A stretch of 64,000 nucleotides of DNA from Mya arenaria (taxonomy: Eukaryota; Mollusca; Bivalvia; Myida; Myidae): positions 20,691,092 through 20,755,091 of the forward strand of contig NC_069124.1 in assembly GCF_026914265.1 (NCBI RefSeq), given 5' to 3'. Position numbers and translations under genes: made by a program. The first letter of the stretch is position 1; each line of letters opens with the position of its first letter. Under the pieces are notes generated by a model. It made no database searches. It was not told the DNA's origin and saw only the letters and a list, made by a program, of their open reading frames with translations. Positions 27,401 to 42,400 of the stretch are shown here, piece by piece.

Positions 27401-30400
27401 TTCACTTCCTGTGAAATAAATGTGTGCTACATGTATTTTATTTCAATTTGCTTTTCCAGTATCGGCATATCGACAGACTACTGAATACTTGAGTCAAAAC
27501 ATGTGTATTAAACAGTTCAATATATGACCGCGCGGGGCCAATGAGTGATAATAGCCCCGGTATATCGATAATGGCCCTCGGGCTAAAGCCCTCGGGCCAT
27601 TATCAACATGCCGAGGCTATTATCACTCATTGGCCCCGCGCGGCTATATATTAATCTCTAAGTAATGTATTGTTGTACTTTAAATGTTTGAGGAAGAATG
27701 GAATAGTGCGAAAGGAGTGTTTTGAAACTTAATAAAGTTGCATAAAGATATTCCACACTTACCTCAAACTCAAAGACATTTTCATATGTTTAGTTGAAAC
27801 GAATACATTAAACTATATCTGCACATTGTTAATTCAAAAATAAATGTGCCACATCATACTTTTGTCAAAAGAATTACAGTGTGATGTTTGATTTAAACAT
27901 TTTTGTAACTTTTGACTTAAATTACGGAAATAAATGAACGTAAATGCGATGGGGATAGTTAAGGAAATGCAACAGGCATAATAAGCGAAGCAGAGTGGAG
28001 TGGGTGTAAATGCGATGCTTACTGAAACTTGAATCATTCGAATACTTTCTCTCCACTTTATCCTGTATGTGATTTCAATTATCAGATAGCTGCATCCCGG
28101 TGCTTACTCGAGTATTTCACAACAATTATAAGATTCAGCTACTAAGTTAATAGACTGATCAAATTTATGTTTCCGCAGCAATCTATATTTATTTTCTTTA
28201 TCTCGATTTAGACGTAAAATAACGCTCTTTCCTTGGTAGAAACCAGTGCTGGTAACCATTTTGACAGGCCATCAGAAGGTACTTTTGCTTGGTATCGACC
28301 CAAACCTCTTTTGTGATAGGCGAAACCCTATACGACTAGATCGCTCCCACCATAGAACAGAAATGTTATTAGTTATTACTTGATCATGGTTTGATAACAA
28401 TATATTGAGAAAGTAGGCTAACATGTTATTTAAGTCGAGTCGAGTGATAGAATTGACATGGTTTATGACTTGAAACGTTGGAACTTTGCAGACATCAGGA
28501 CATTTGCAGAATTAATGCAAAATCAGATCTGAATTCATCATTTTTGAATCTGTAGTATTAATACTTATAATGCATTTTACATATTTGCATTTAAAAAAGG
28601 ATTCTGTAATTATTTAAATCAGTTTTATCGTACATCAAAAATGTAAATGCTTTGCCACGCCAACAAGTGTTCCCTACATTGTACAGGTATCTTTTGGATA
28701 TATTGTCTTACTGTCTCATTTAGTATCGACAGTAAGATATTTATGTTTAATAGTATGTTCACTTTATTTTGCTATTGGATATTGACAGCTTTTCCTGCAT
28801 AGTTGACAACATCCTAGATAAATATTAATTTAATAGTATACATAAAGCCATTACATATGTCTACTATGATAGAGCGGATGTTGGCTTCGACTGCAGAAGG
28901 ATTGAACTTGCTTTTGTTTCTTCTTATCTCTTAATTTATTTATCTTAATAATTATGTTCATAAACACAAAACACTTTTTTCAGGTTTTAATTGATAACTT
29001 TCATTTTAAAAAGATAGTTATTCACTGACAGTAAAACACCTGAATTTTAAAAGCCTACACTTGTCCGAGATCATCAACAATAAACATCGAACCCGTACTA
29101 GGATCAATCAAACGAGTTCCTGGGTAAATACATATCGGTTTCAACCGCGACATGATTCTTACATTGTTTTGCAATTAATCAACAAATATGTTCCATTGCT
29201 GCCTGTAAACTACAAAGCGCTTATAGAAGGCCAAGCATGTATTAGGAACTGGGCAAACTGTACGGAGAAATATAGTATAAGGAAATATTTAAACGTCCGT
29301 TATCATTTTAATTTACGGAAAATTTATTCGACATTATTAATGTCTTTTACGTTTTCATGTTCCAGACTATGCAGACAACCAACAGGAAATACTTAATTTT
29401 GTTCAAATATAAAATAAAAGACTTCAAATTACCTCATAGATACAAAAAAAAATGTTAATCTGTTTCGTAGAATGAATGCAGTCACAAAAAAGCCACACCA
29501 ATAATGTATTTGATTGATCTAACAACGTCAGCAACTTAATTTATGTGATTGTTCCAACAACGTAAGCAACTGAAACCATTCCAAACTTTGTTATTACATT
29601 CTTAGTTTATTCCTGCGCTGTTTTTGAAACAGATACTATTGGCCAGATTTTAACGACTCGAACACATGTTTTTCTTGATCCTGCATGCCCAGATTCGGTT
29701 GCAAGCATTCATGTTTTTGAAAGAGTCTAGAATAAAACAGAGTGGAGATGCATATGAACATCGAAAGTTAAACAGATTTTAATTATCGTCCACCACCTTG
29801 AATACACAAAATATGTAAACATAATATGTGTACACCTTGATGCAAACACTTTTCTTGTTACAATATGGAAAAACAATCTTAATTTTAATTCATTCATAGC
29901 ATTCGAAATTCCATTTTGTTATGATAATTAGATCCTGTGAATAATATTTGGTAAATTAAACATATTAAGGTTTATATATAAGCTTATTTGTGAAAGCTCA
30001 TATCTCTAATAGGCAAATGTCTATAGGTTTAACAAAGGTCCCTTGGAAGTTCCTAAAACTATCATACATTGTGTTTATGAAACGTTTTGTTTAATAAAAG
30101 CTTTGTATTCGGTATCTAAATTCATAGAGAGGAAAGTTTTAACTTACTGGTTTTACAAAAGTCCCCTTTGTATCCAGCGGCACATCCTGTTGGGCAGTGC
30201 CCTTTGTTAGTGTCGCACGTCGTGTTGCCGTCATGACAGTAGCCACAGTTTGATGCACAGTTAGGGCCAAACTCGCCGGGAGCACAGCCTGGAAAGTTTA
30301 GTATGTTAACTAACTCTATTAAACTGATAACATATTACAAAATAATGTCTCATTACACGAGTGTAATAGGTTATTCGTCTCCAAGTTCTGTATCCAATCA

Positions 30401-33400
30401 GGGTTTTTACCAATAAGTTTTCAATTTGTTCCTGTAGGTTAAAAGGCAATTTAAAAATATATTTAGTATTACGTAAAAGATGTATTTTATATTTATATTT
30501 CAGATATTGTATGATTTATTCCTCATTTCCTATCATAAAGGGTATTCTGTTTAACAAATATTACAGAAACCTTTTTTAACATTGTTCTTTAATGATAAAC
30601 AATGAATGACCAAACTACACCGAGGTTTAGTGCGTTAACAAATGTGAGCTGCAATTGACGTGATTGTATGAGCCATTTTGGAAGTATTGGAAAACGCTAA
30701 GGCACATAATTAGATGAAAAATATGTACAACTTAACAAACTCAGGAACATACAAATCATTTGAAAATGGCATACTCACGTATACTACACAAATCCTCTTT
30801 GTAACCAGATGAACATCCATATGGACAAGAACCGTTGTTTATGTTGCACGTGGTTTTGTCATCACGACAATGACCACAGTGTGATGTACAGCCTGGTCCA
30901 TGCTCACCGGGGTCACATGCTGTCATGATTGTGTCAGATTAGTTTAGATTTATATATAAATAAATTCGACGGTTTATGCCACGTATTCATTTACATTAAT
31001 GTAAAGATATGTTTACATGCATTAAAGACATATAGTATTGACAATTCTAAGTTAACATTTAAACATATATATGATTAAATCGGACTGCAAAAAATGATTG
31101 ACTTGAACTGGGCTTATGTTGAAGCTATCGACTTCTGGACTTGTTTCTGTAGCTTTTATATATATATTGTAGAAAACCACCCTATTTTAGGTTTTATTTA
31201 TGTACGTGAACAGATGACAGTCGATACGTTTCATAAGTGCGTGATATTTGATTTCAACAGACACTCCTCATAATTACGAGATTTGCACAAGGGTCCTTTG
31301 TATCCAGATGCACAACCGTTTTGACACTGCCCGTTGTCATTGTTGCATGTGGTGTTGCCATCTCTACACTGGCCACAGTGGATTGTACAATTTCGGCCAT
31401 ACTCCCCGGGGCCACAGGCTGTAAAGTTAGTGATGTTGAAAAGATAATAATATACTTCAATACATATGGCGATACAAAAATATATTCAATACATATGGCG
31501 ATACAAAAACACTTTCGTAATACGATTTATTCCACTTACAATAAATGAAAGGGTGGCTAAAATGTGATTTTTTGTTGGGCAAGAATTACGAGTATTAATG
31601 TCATAACACATTCACACAACTTTAGAACTGATAATGAAATACATAAGGATTAAAATATGATAAGATATGTAAACTGAGACCAACATATTATTTAACATAT
31701 ATGAATTATCGTTGACGAAGATTTGTTTTTGTCTTCACATGTTAGATTATTAGAGATTCTTGGGTGTGTTTTTTAAGTTTTTAAAACTGGTCAGTGCTCA
31801 CGATCGTACTCTAAATGTTTACAAGTATTTGTCATGTTAAAAAATGAGTGAGCTAGCCGTTTGTTCCTGATATAAAATGTAAAACTGAATATATTACCCC
31901 TAAACATGTCTGTGTTTAGGTTTACTTCCAGTCCTAAAATTATATATTTGTACTTTATATTATTACTTGTTGTCACCTTATGACTTTTTGGGTGTTTTGG
32001 GTGAAAATTTGAATTGCTTCAATTGATATTTTAATTTAAATACGCGTGTACAAGCAACAAACAACCTATAAATCTAAGATCGAGCTTTATGTACAACTAT
32101 ATTTCCAGGATATATGTGAACGATTTTAATGTTTGCAGAAACAAAAACTCTTATTTTACGCCTTAGTATTTGTTTTTGACGTTCCATTGATCATTGCACT
32201 TGTGCAGTTTGATTTTGATATGAAAACGTATATACAAATGATGCTTGTTTGTTTACAGATTTCATTAAGCTGGTTTTACTGACAGACGAGTAAAGTCGAT
32301 AATCACAACAAAGTTTAAATACACAATAAATTAAACTTACGAATTGTACAAGTATCATTTTTGTATCCAGCGGCACAGCCGTGAGGACAATGCCCGTTTT
32401 CAATGTTGCACGAGGTGTTGCCACCATGACACTGACCACATTGTGATGTACAGTTTGGTCCATACTCTCCGGAGCCACAAGCTGTAAAGATAAATCTAAT
32501 TTTATCAAGGACACTATAATATCTTATTTTTTGCCATTTGTGACGCAAACGGAGATTTTTCATTGTCGTTGTCATTGAACATATGTGAACACAACCAGGA
32601 ACTTAGTAGATTTGCATTTTCTATTTAGAACAAGCAAAACTATGTAAATATTTAAACTATTTATTGAGCGTTCAAGACACAGATCTTTCCCTATATTGAC
32701 TCCTTAACGCTATAGTAATTCCCCGTTAAACTTGTTGCAAATTCATTTGATGTTTCCCTCTGCCCCATGAATGCTTATCGGTTCTGTTGATTCATCTCCT
32801 CCGGAAACATGGGATCCACCGCAATCGTCGAATTCCTAGTTTATTCCTGCGTTATATTTAGAATCAACCACTTTGGCTTGTTTTTTTAACCCGGGATTGC
32901 ATTGATTAGACCACATTCTTCTGTTTAGCCTGCATGCACATATATGCAATCATTGATCTTGTAACAATCCTACACTTAAAACACTTGTTTTAAACCTGGA
33001 TTATCATTTACTCAGTAATTCGATGTATGCAACTCAGTAGAGATGTGTATGCGATGTTTATGATCATGCAAGGTGTTTTTTAAATATACCCCCTTAATAT
33101 TAATAAGAAATTAAATGTTAATTCATATTATATAAAACACCTGCATACAAACGCGTTTCTTGATGCAAAGTGGGAAACAATGTTAACTCTGATAAAAGAA
33201 GTTAATGCCTTACATATAATAACCCGTTTATTCAAGATTTCAAAATTTTTTTTTTTAGGATTTTAAGTTTTTAAATGCTGTGGAGAATGATTGATTCATC
33301 AAACATCTGTTTTAAAAACGTGTATTTGTGAAAGTTCATTTCTCACATTTATGAGGCAAATTCATATAAATAGTGAAAAACGGTCAATTGAAAATTCCTC

Positions 33401-36400
33401 AAACAATCATTCATTGTGTATATGAAAAGTAGTAACAGTACAGTATATAAATTAAAAAAGAAACAAAATAATAACTCACTAATGTTACAAAAGTCCCCTT
33501 TGTATCCAGCGGCACATCCACCTGGACAGTGCCCGTTGTATTTGTCACATGCGGTGTTGCCGTCATGACAGTGGCCACAGTTTGATTTACAGTTAGGTCC
33601 AAACTCTCCGGGATCGCAGTCTGGAACGTTTATTATGTTAACTGACTCTGTTATAATATTTGCATATCATTTACCAAAAAATGTGTCATTATACGAGTAA
33701 TTGTCTCCAAGTTCTGTATTCAATCAGGGTTTTTTACGCATAAATTTTGAATGTGTGCCTATAGATAAAAAGTTGATCGGACAATATATTCAAGTATTAT
33801 ATTAAAACTACGTCTTTCATATTAACTGTTCTTGGTTGGGGGGGGGGATCATTTTTCAAAGGGATTTGGTTCACACAAATATTGCAGAAACCTAAATTCA
33901 ACATTTTTATATTTATAATAATTAGTTACAATGAACAATCAAACTACACCGAGGCTTCGTGCATTATCAGATGTGACCTGCCATCGCCGTGAGTGTACGT
34001 ACCATTTGTTCGAAACATGGTTTATTGATACGTATATAGAACTTAAGACATTCTGGTGCATACAAACAAATTGAAAGTGACAAACTCACGTAAACTACAA
34101 AAGTCCCCTTTGTATCCAGATGAACATCCACCTGGACAATAGCCGTTGTTCGTGTTGCACGAGGTATTGCCATCACGACAATGACCACAGTGTGATGTAC
34201 AGCCTGGCCCATGTTCTCCGGGGACACATGCTGTCGTGATAGTGTCAGTTTAGTTTATAATTATATATAAATCGGACTGATGTTTTTTGTCAAACTACTT
34301 ATGGCTTTATGAGTGCATTAATACTTACATTTAAGATTTTTTTTTCCATTCACGTTCGTGTAAAGATAGTTTTACATATGTAAAGACATATTATGATTAT
34401 GCCGTGTTTTCAATTTACGTTCTAACACATACACGATTCAATCAAGATACAATCAATGATCGATTTCTTGTCAAGAAAACCATTTTAAATTTTGATATTT
34501 TATGTCAACAGATGTCAGCCGATACGTTTTATAAGTGCGTGATTTCAACAGCGACACCCCTCATAATTACGCGATTTGCACAATGGTCCTTTGTATCCAG
34601 AGGCACAATCGTTTGGACATTGCCCGTTAATATTGTTGCATGTGGTGTTGCCATCTCTACACTGGCCACAGTTAAATGTACAATTTGGGCCATACTCCCC
34701 GCGGCAACAGGCTGTAAAGATAAATATGTATAAATCATTTATATTAATTTCTATGTTCGTTTCCATTTTCACGCACACGAATACATAAACAATAAGATGC
34801 TCACAAGCTTGGTTGTTTGTGAATAAACCTAACACTTATACACATTTACATTCTTCCTTTCCTCCTTGAGTATTGGCTCTTTTAACTCTATATCTGCATT
34901 GTAATTATTCGGAAATCATTTTTCAATCAGTTAACCCTTTGTTAAAAGGACACACATCTGGACAACTGTTGTCGGTGTTGAACGCTGTGTTTACACCACT
35001 ACAATGACCTAAACCCACTGCACACCCTGACCATACTCGCCGGGATCACATGGTGTAATATAATAAAATGTTATTGAACAGATTAAGTCAAACGTTCCTA
35101 ACGATGTAGGCTGTACTCTTCAACCAAGAATCAACATTTCTTTGAAGTGTATACTGTAAATAATGACACTTTCGGAAACTATATTAAAGATTATGAAGTA
35201 ATTGATGCGTGTTAAGAAACAATGTACCAGAAGGAATTTAGATATATGATTGAAGAGATCATTTTTGTCCGAGTCTTTCTGTATTGGAATAATACGCATC
35301 TTCTAGTTGATATGTGAATGCTCAACATGATGTCATTTATGATGGAAGATGATCTTCACAATTTATGGGAATCTTATTTCCTTTTTGATAAAAGCTCAGA
35401 CGTCTGAGTAGTAACAAAGTTGTCGAAAATTATACGATCTTAAATGAATGAAATAATATTCATATTTTTCTATAACAATACTTATAGAAATAATGTGTGT
35501 TAACATGATAGGTTTGTGTTGGTTTTGCTGACACGTTAAGTCGTTAATCAGAACAAAATTTAAAGACACAATGGGTTGCACTTACGAACTGTGCATGTAT
35601 CTCCTTTGTATCCAGCGGCACAGCCGTGTGGACAATGCCCGTTTTCAATGTTGCACGAGGTGCTGCTATCATTGCACTGGCCACATGTTGATGAACAATC
35701 TGGTCCATACTTTCCGGGATTACACACTGCAAAGATAAATATGTATCAATTTCAAAGGCCATTTTTAAAATCTCAAGAGCAATGATTCGACATATTTTCT
35801 TCTTCGATTTAATGCTAGATCATAGCTTTTTTCAAATTAATTTAAATAATGCAATACTCTTACACAAAAAAAATTGAAATCACTATAGTTTGAAACATTT
35901 ATGACAAACAAAATGCTGACCTTCTTGAAATTATGGTTTGTACCTCCTATTTTAATAAATAAATGATTGTTTGTGTCTGTGGGATCGTGCGTGCGTGCGT
36001 GTTTGTGTGAGAGTGAAGAAGAAAGATTATTTAAAGAAAGGTAACACACAATATACATTTGAAATATGCCATATATGACTCGTAATCAAATTCATTGAAA
36101 AATGGCTTACGTTTACAAACAGCAACACGTAGACTATAAACAAGTATATTTGAATTAAAGTAAAAGCAACTGTATCTTTAAATTTTTATATACATATCAT
36201 ACATAATAAATGAATAAAACTACAACAAGTATATTGTATCATTGTATTAACAACATGAATTAAAGCAATTGATATACATACTATAAATGACACATGACGT
36301 ATGCACTATATTCATGCACTGAATTAACTAAACGAAGTTGATATTGTAAAAAAACTTCTGTAATGAATAATTGAGTAATGATATTTGGTATATTGTGACT

Positions 36401-39400
36401 GATCTATTCGGTCAACATAATACAATAACATAGCCATACTCTAAATGTGATATTTATTTTTAAAACTACTATTAATCTTACTAAAATTTCGTAACTGACT
36501 AACCTTACTAACTTTGTCCCATACCCACCCCACAAAAAGGAGGAAACGAAAAGTAAGAAGTTATTATGGGGTAAAGCTCTTTCGATCTTTGTATTGTTTG
36601 GGGCACCGACTTTAATGAATGGCTGTATTTTCAAGAATCATATTAAAGGTGCATGTACGCATATTTCCACTCACTAGATATCTATACTTGAACACATGTT
36701 TCCTTATTTCAAATTCATCAAATATGTAAACAGCTAAATTTTCTGAGCTGTTTGCATTTTCAGACTGTAACATAGAAACTGCCTTAAACATGTTTGGTCT
36801 CTCCCTATAGTATTTCTTAATATATAGGTGGTAATCATCATCTAACTTATTGCATGCTCTACAGAAGCGATTTTCTCCTGGATTGTCTGTCCTTCTTCCG
36901 GTCTCAACTGAGAGCCGATGTGATGTTAATCGGTTTTTAGTTAATGCTAAATTCAAACTCAAAATGTGCCAACGAATTATAATTCAATTATAATAGAATA
37001 ATTAAAATTCGTTCAGTTCTTAATTCTACTCTGCCAATTTTGGGTAAACTTATCCTTTACTCGACACTGAAAATGTTTGATGAATGTATTTCCCATCCTT
37101 TGGGCAATCCCTATGTCTTAAAATCAATAATAACGTATCATATGTTTAGATTAAACTACCCAGTTGTTTTTTCTTTGTTTATTTCTTATTTCATTTAACA
37201 TCGTTTAATACATACACTTTGAATACTTTCTTTAATTGCAATGTTAACTTTTGAATCAATATTTTAATTTATTTGTCGATCGCCTATAATTATCTGTTCT
37301 TCTAACGTTTGCCTGACATTATTGTGTGTTATATCATTTCATTAAAAAGCCCCTATATGTGTAAGCAATACGTAAATAACAATATTCTGATACACTGTCT
37401 AAATACAACTTTTTTTGTCTTATCTGTATTTACTGCTTCCATCTGCTTCAGTAGTTATGTAATATGTTTAAATTAGGTTGCCTTTCCGCACTTGGGTTCG
37501 CAATGATTACAATATCATCTGCATGCACCAATATAAATATTTTAATTGTCCCTACATCTATTCCTTTGGCTCCGTTAAAAATAATTATTCTTCAAGTCTT
37601 TGGGGTACAAAGTAAATATAATTGGGCTAAAAATCCCTTTTTTCGACCATCAAGAAAACTTTCAAACAATTCACCAGTTTCTCCAATAAGCTTTACATTT
37701 GTTTTGATATTACTATGTATACCTTTTAGACCATTAAACAGTTTTCCTCAAAGACCTTATATAATATATACAAAATGTTAGGTCGAACAAAATGATCAAA
37801 TGCTTTAGTTTAGTCAATACAAAAAACAACAACATAACAACCAATTGTGCATTCGCGTTAAGGACATGACTTATCAAACTATCCCATTTTTAAACAAAAC
37901 CCGGATTGTGATTCAACGTATAGTAAATGTAATTTCTCTCTGCCCATGATGCCAAACGTTCATTAATACATAGTTTATTGTTGCCTTAATACTCTCAATA
38001 TTTTTTTTCCTGTAAAGATCTTAACAACTGACAGACTACCCTTATTGTGAATAGGCACTAAATATCCATCACTTCATAATTCCGGAATATGACCTTATTT
38101 TAAACCTTTATTGAACAATCAAGACAATACTGGTGAAAATATTTCGTTTCCGTAATATAAAAGTCATTTAAAAACGATTTTGGGCCAAGCACTTGGAAGG
38201 CAATTGAACATTATTTTTATTTTATTATCCACTGTAGTTTTATTAAAATTAATAACCTTCTCATCTGCTTGTAAAATATATTTTTAGGGCTAATATCTGC
38301 TCTTAAATATTCCGTGAATATATTTCAGAAAATGCTATGTGGAGTTTTCGCTATAGGTTTCCTTTATCAATCGCCTGCATAACTTTGCATTTTAAATCGT
38401 GCCTCTAATACAACATCTGTTTTGTCCTTGGCATTAACAAAGTTGAACGAACGGACGCTTTTGTTATGATTACTTCAAACCAATACAATTGCTAATCTAT
38501 TTAGATCACTTTTATTCATTTCTGTACAAATTCAGTTTAAATGCAGTTTACATTTAAACTCCTGTCGTTTAGAATGAAGAACATAGTTGGTTCGACATTC
38601 TTATTTTTTACTGTTTAATTTAAACATATCTTTAAAATATTAGCGCATACATACATGACATAAACACATGTACAATCAAGAAAAAGGATCGGAACGAAAT
38701 ATGAATATATCTTAAAAAGTTTTCCCCAAACCTTAGCAAAAGTATTTAATGACGGACAACTTACAGTGTGTGTGTGGTATATTTGAGGTGTTTGTGTTTG
38801 CTTTCGTGACGTTTATTTTTTTGTTCTATTTTATTGACGTGTAGGTCCTTGATGTTTGAGTGTAAACATTTTTTCTTAGATTATATACTACTGGACCTGT
38901 CCCTGCTGTAGTTTTCATTGTTTTATTGAGAACTATACTAAAATTTCACCTACTCTGAGATGCCCAGTGTGAGTCAAACACCCGCAATCTGTTCGCGTAA
39001 TACCGGAATGAAATCGTCCATATCGACTTACACATTTATAATGGGAAGGAGATCCTCCGGAATCAAAAGTGTCTTCAAAAGTTAAAAGGAAGTAGTATGT
39101 TTTTTGTTTTTTTAAAAATGCTCAATGAGGCAAGGTCTTGTAGACATACTCATAGTACCTGTCTTTAGTGGCAGCTCATTCACTTATTAACTGCGACTAA
39201 GAAACATGTACATTAGTTAATTACATCCAATGCTTACATGTTTCATATAAATCGTCAAAATAGTTTCAAAAGCTGGCTTCAACGAATCAAAAGTGCATAT
39301 TTTTGGGAAAAAAAAATGAATGCAATCTTTTCATATTTCTGGCAATGATATTGTGATTCAAATACTACTGATTTTTTTTGATAAGTCTCTATTGGTTTTC

Positions 39401-42400
39401 GGGAAAAATCTCAATATAACAGAATAATTCAAAGAAGCTTTTTAGATTTAGAAAACCTGTTTAGGTTTAATCAGATTAGTTTTGAATTAACATTAACAAA
39501 CAAGTTTGTGTCGTGAAAAAAACAAACAATTAACTCGCAGTTTTACCTTATTTTCAAACTTTAAAGGGGATCTTAGCGAAGATGCGAGTTTGAAAGTCTC
39601 GTATAAAAATGTTTGAGATCAAAAACAACCATGAACTACAATAACACACATGCGGCAATTAAAATGTTATCTATTCTTACCAATAAATAATAAACATAAC
39701 TCATAAATATAGACACAAAATCATAACAAACAAAAAAAGACCCGATCATGAAATCGATGTTCAATCGTCGATGAAATATATTTTAAATATCTATATCAAA
39801 CACTACAGAAAAAAGTTCATTGGTCGAATGTTTAAACATGAAGCTCGTTCAATAAAACAGGGTCAACCCCAATGACATAAAAGACACAAAAAACAATCTT
39901 ATCCAGAAGCACATGGTACAACAACACATAACTTAACAAACAACATACTAGATGTATTAACTATAAACCTGGGCTGTCTATCAAGGAATGTTGGGTACCA
40001 TCTTGGAATGGTCAGTAAAATGTAATTTGCCTGAGGGTTTAAACTAGTTGTGCACATCTTTTATCCCAGCAATATCGAATAGAGCAAACACGTCAATGGC
40101 ATCAATCAAAGTATGCATTAAATTGAGAAAACTTAAGGATAAAACAAATAAAAAAATTATAAGTACTTTTTGATTACGACCATGAAATACTAAGGTTATT
40201 GGTTTCATTTCATGATATTGACCGTGATATTTTGACATAATTTCATTTTTGATGATAAAGGTGATATTGATGATATCTTTGATCGCGCAAAACATTAATT
40301 AATTTTAAAATTTATTCATAAACACACAGTTTTGAAAACAAATATCAATATTGTCCTAGAAATCATTTTGGCTACCATCCTAACATGTTTGGTCAAATGA
40401 TTGAGGTTTGTCTCCATTTTTTTGCAAATTATCATTACTCAGGTGAGTAAATAAGTGGTTCTGGGAATTCTGATTTTTGTTAAACTATTTAAAAGAAATC
40501 CCATAACATAAGTGCAAACACCGCAGAAAATATGCATATGGCAGTAAATCCGGTCAATAAACTAACATAAGGGTTCCATCCAGTATCAGTCCTTTTAGGT
40601 TATTAAATTACTAGCACGAAAATATACATATATATATGATAGGATTTCATTGTCACCCTACAATCTAACAAGTAATAATCCACTAAGTTAATCAACAGAG
40701 ATCGTTAAGGATTGATTAAGTATCGTATAAAATACTACAATGAGCATATTATTAACTAACAATAAAAAATACTCACTTTTATCAAACACCTTGACTTCAC
40801 AAATCATCATCAGCCCACCGCTCTTTTCAATACGGATGTATCTCAAGAAAGTTGGTGTGGACAATGTTAGTGAAAACGATTGCTTGGCGTCCGTCGGTGT
40901 GTTTTGTAAAACATCTACAGAAGAAGCGGTTTTTCCTACTTTGATTACCAAAGGCCCATTCTGCTGCTGCCACGACCCTATATTGTAATGATTTATCAAA
41001 CAATTTAATGATTTATCAAAATAAAAATACAAGGCTGATCTGGCCTAGCACTACTTTGAAGAAATATAAACATTGCAGACAGTGCATTTTGACACTTTGT
41101 GTTGTCTGCCTAGACATCTTTGAATTTAAAAAAATGTGTTTATAGAAATGTATGAAATCATGCATATAAGGTTTCCAAGAATGGTTTTGTTGTGAATTTG
41201 CTATCAAAATTGCAACAATATAAGGCCATGTATTGGTTATTCATCAGCTATTTATTGATCTTAGTAAATTCATTTAGCATAAAACGAAATAATTGCTATC
41301 AAACGTTCCCTAGATGGACTCTTTGATATTTGATGTTATAGAATATTATCATGTACTGGGATCAAAGCTAACAGTAACACATACATAAGCAATACATTAA
41401 GGGCTTTAGTTTAAGAAAATTGCAAAACATAACTATTCGATTGTTGACAATTTCCATATTTATTGTGCAATGTAGAACATCTTTATATAAAACTAGTTAA
41501 TAATCAAAGTACTGAAAGTACTGCTGGAGGGTGATTTATACTGCTTTATACACACACTACGAATCATTCAATCGAACATACGTAAATAACTCGCGACAAA
41601 CCGAATGTGTGTCATTTAAGTTTGTTCGCTTGAATAATTTGTAACAACTCAGAACGAAACAAAGTGGAACTTTGACGTTTCGGATAATAAAACTTTATTA
41701 CCCAGAGATGTTGTGGAGGTTTCGTACCAATCATACCAATATATTTGAGACATTTCGCACACTCATCACATGTCATATATCAGTCATATCTGATGGAGCA
41801 TTTCATTAGCTCTGAAAATTCTTTTCATACATTTCTTTTCATTATGCTTCTAGAGGCAACTTCGTGCCAACATTCCTAACAGTAGTTGCAGTACTTTGAT
41901 TTCGTAAGTATTGTAAGCAAGTTATTGTAAATACTGTAAGAAATGTAAGGGTTTAAGGTACTGTTTCGTTAACCACATAAGCGGTGGTCACATTATTGTA
42001 GTATCCATATGTGTTCTGTCTGTTTGTTTAAAAACTGTTTATTTTGGTCTGTCGCAAGCCACGTAAGAAATATTGACTTCCTATGAAAGCAATTATATAC
42101 GTGAAAAGTAGGCCAACGACACTTATAGAGAAATCCAAGTTGTGAAAATAGTGTCGCACAAATGATATTTCGCTTATGCGAAAATCATCAGAGTTTTTTG
42201 CTTCATTTCGATTGTGACTGGTCGCTGGTTTACACACAGCTGTTATTCCCTTTGTTAAGGGAAAGCACTGTGCTTTAAAATCGCCTATATGCACGCGCAT
42301 AAATGTCGTTTTAATGACAAGAGCCACGGGTACAGTTAGTATATTAGAAAATTAGTAGAGCCAACTTTATAGTTTGCCATCTTACCCTCCCGATAGCTTA

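Larger units (their letters stand above)
30148..35726 (-). repeat. Tandem duplication of a four-exon EGF block, unit ~3.3 kb
   Basis: Exon pairs 30148/33480, 30779/34090, 31278/34571 and 32341/35586 are offset by 3332, 3311, 3293 and 3245 bp and are each other's closest relatives. Intronic matches (for example GATACGTTT and AAGTGCGTGAT near 31230 and 34525) show that genomic DNA was duplicated, not single exons. Confidence 0.88.

Noticed and set aside
24893..27650. Host gene of the KCTD1/ZMYM type instead of a transposon
   Set aside because: The reading frame is broken twice and the unit is bounded by palindromes inside another gene's intron, which fits a transposon copy better.
29061..29396. 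Plus-strand frame of 111 codons
   Set aside because: No recognisable domain, no splice context and AT-biased composition.
34404..34733. Plus-strand frame of 109 codons
   Set aside because: Antisense of EGF exon 34571-34711; the minus strand has the splice sites and cysteines.
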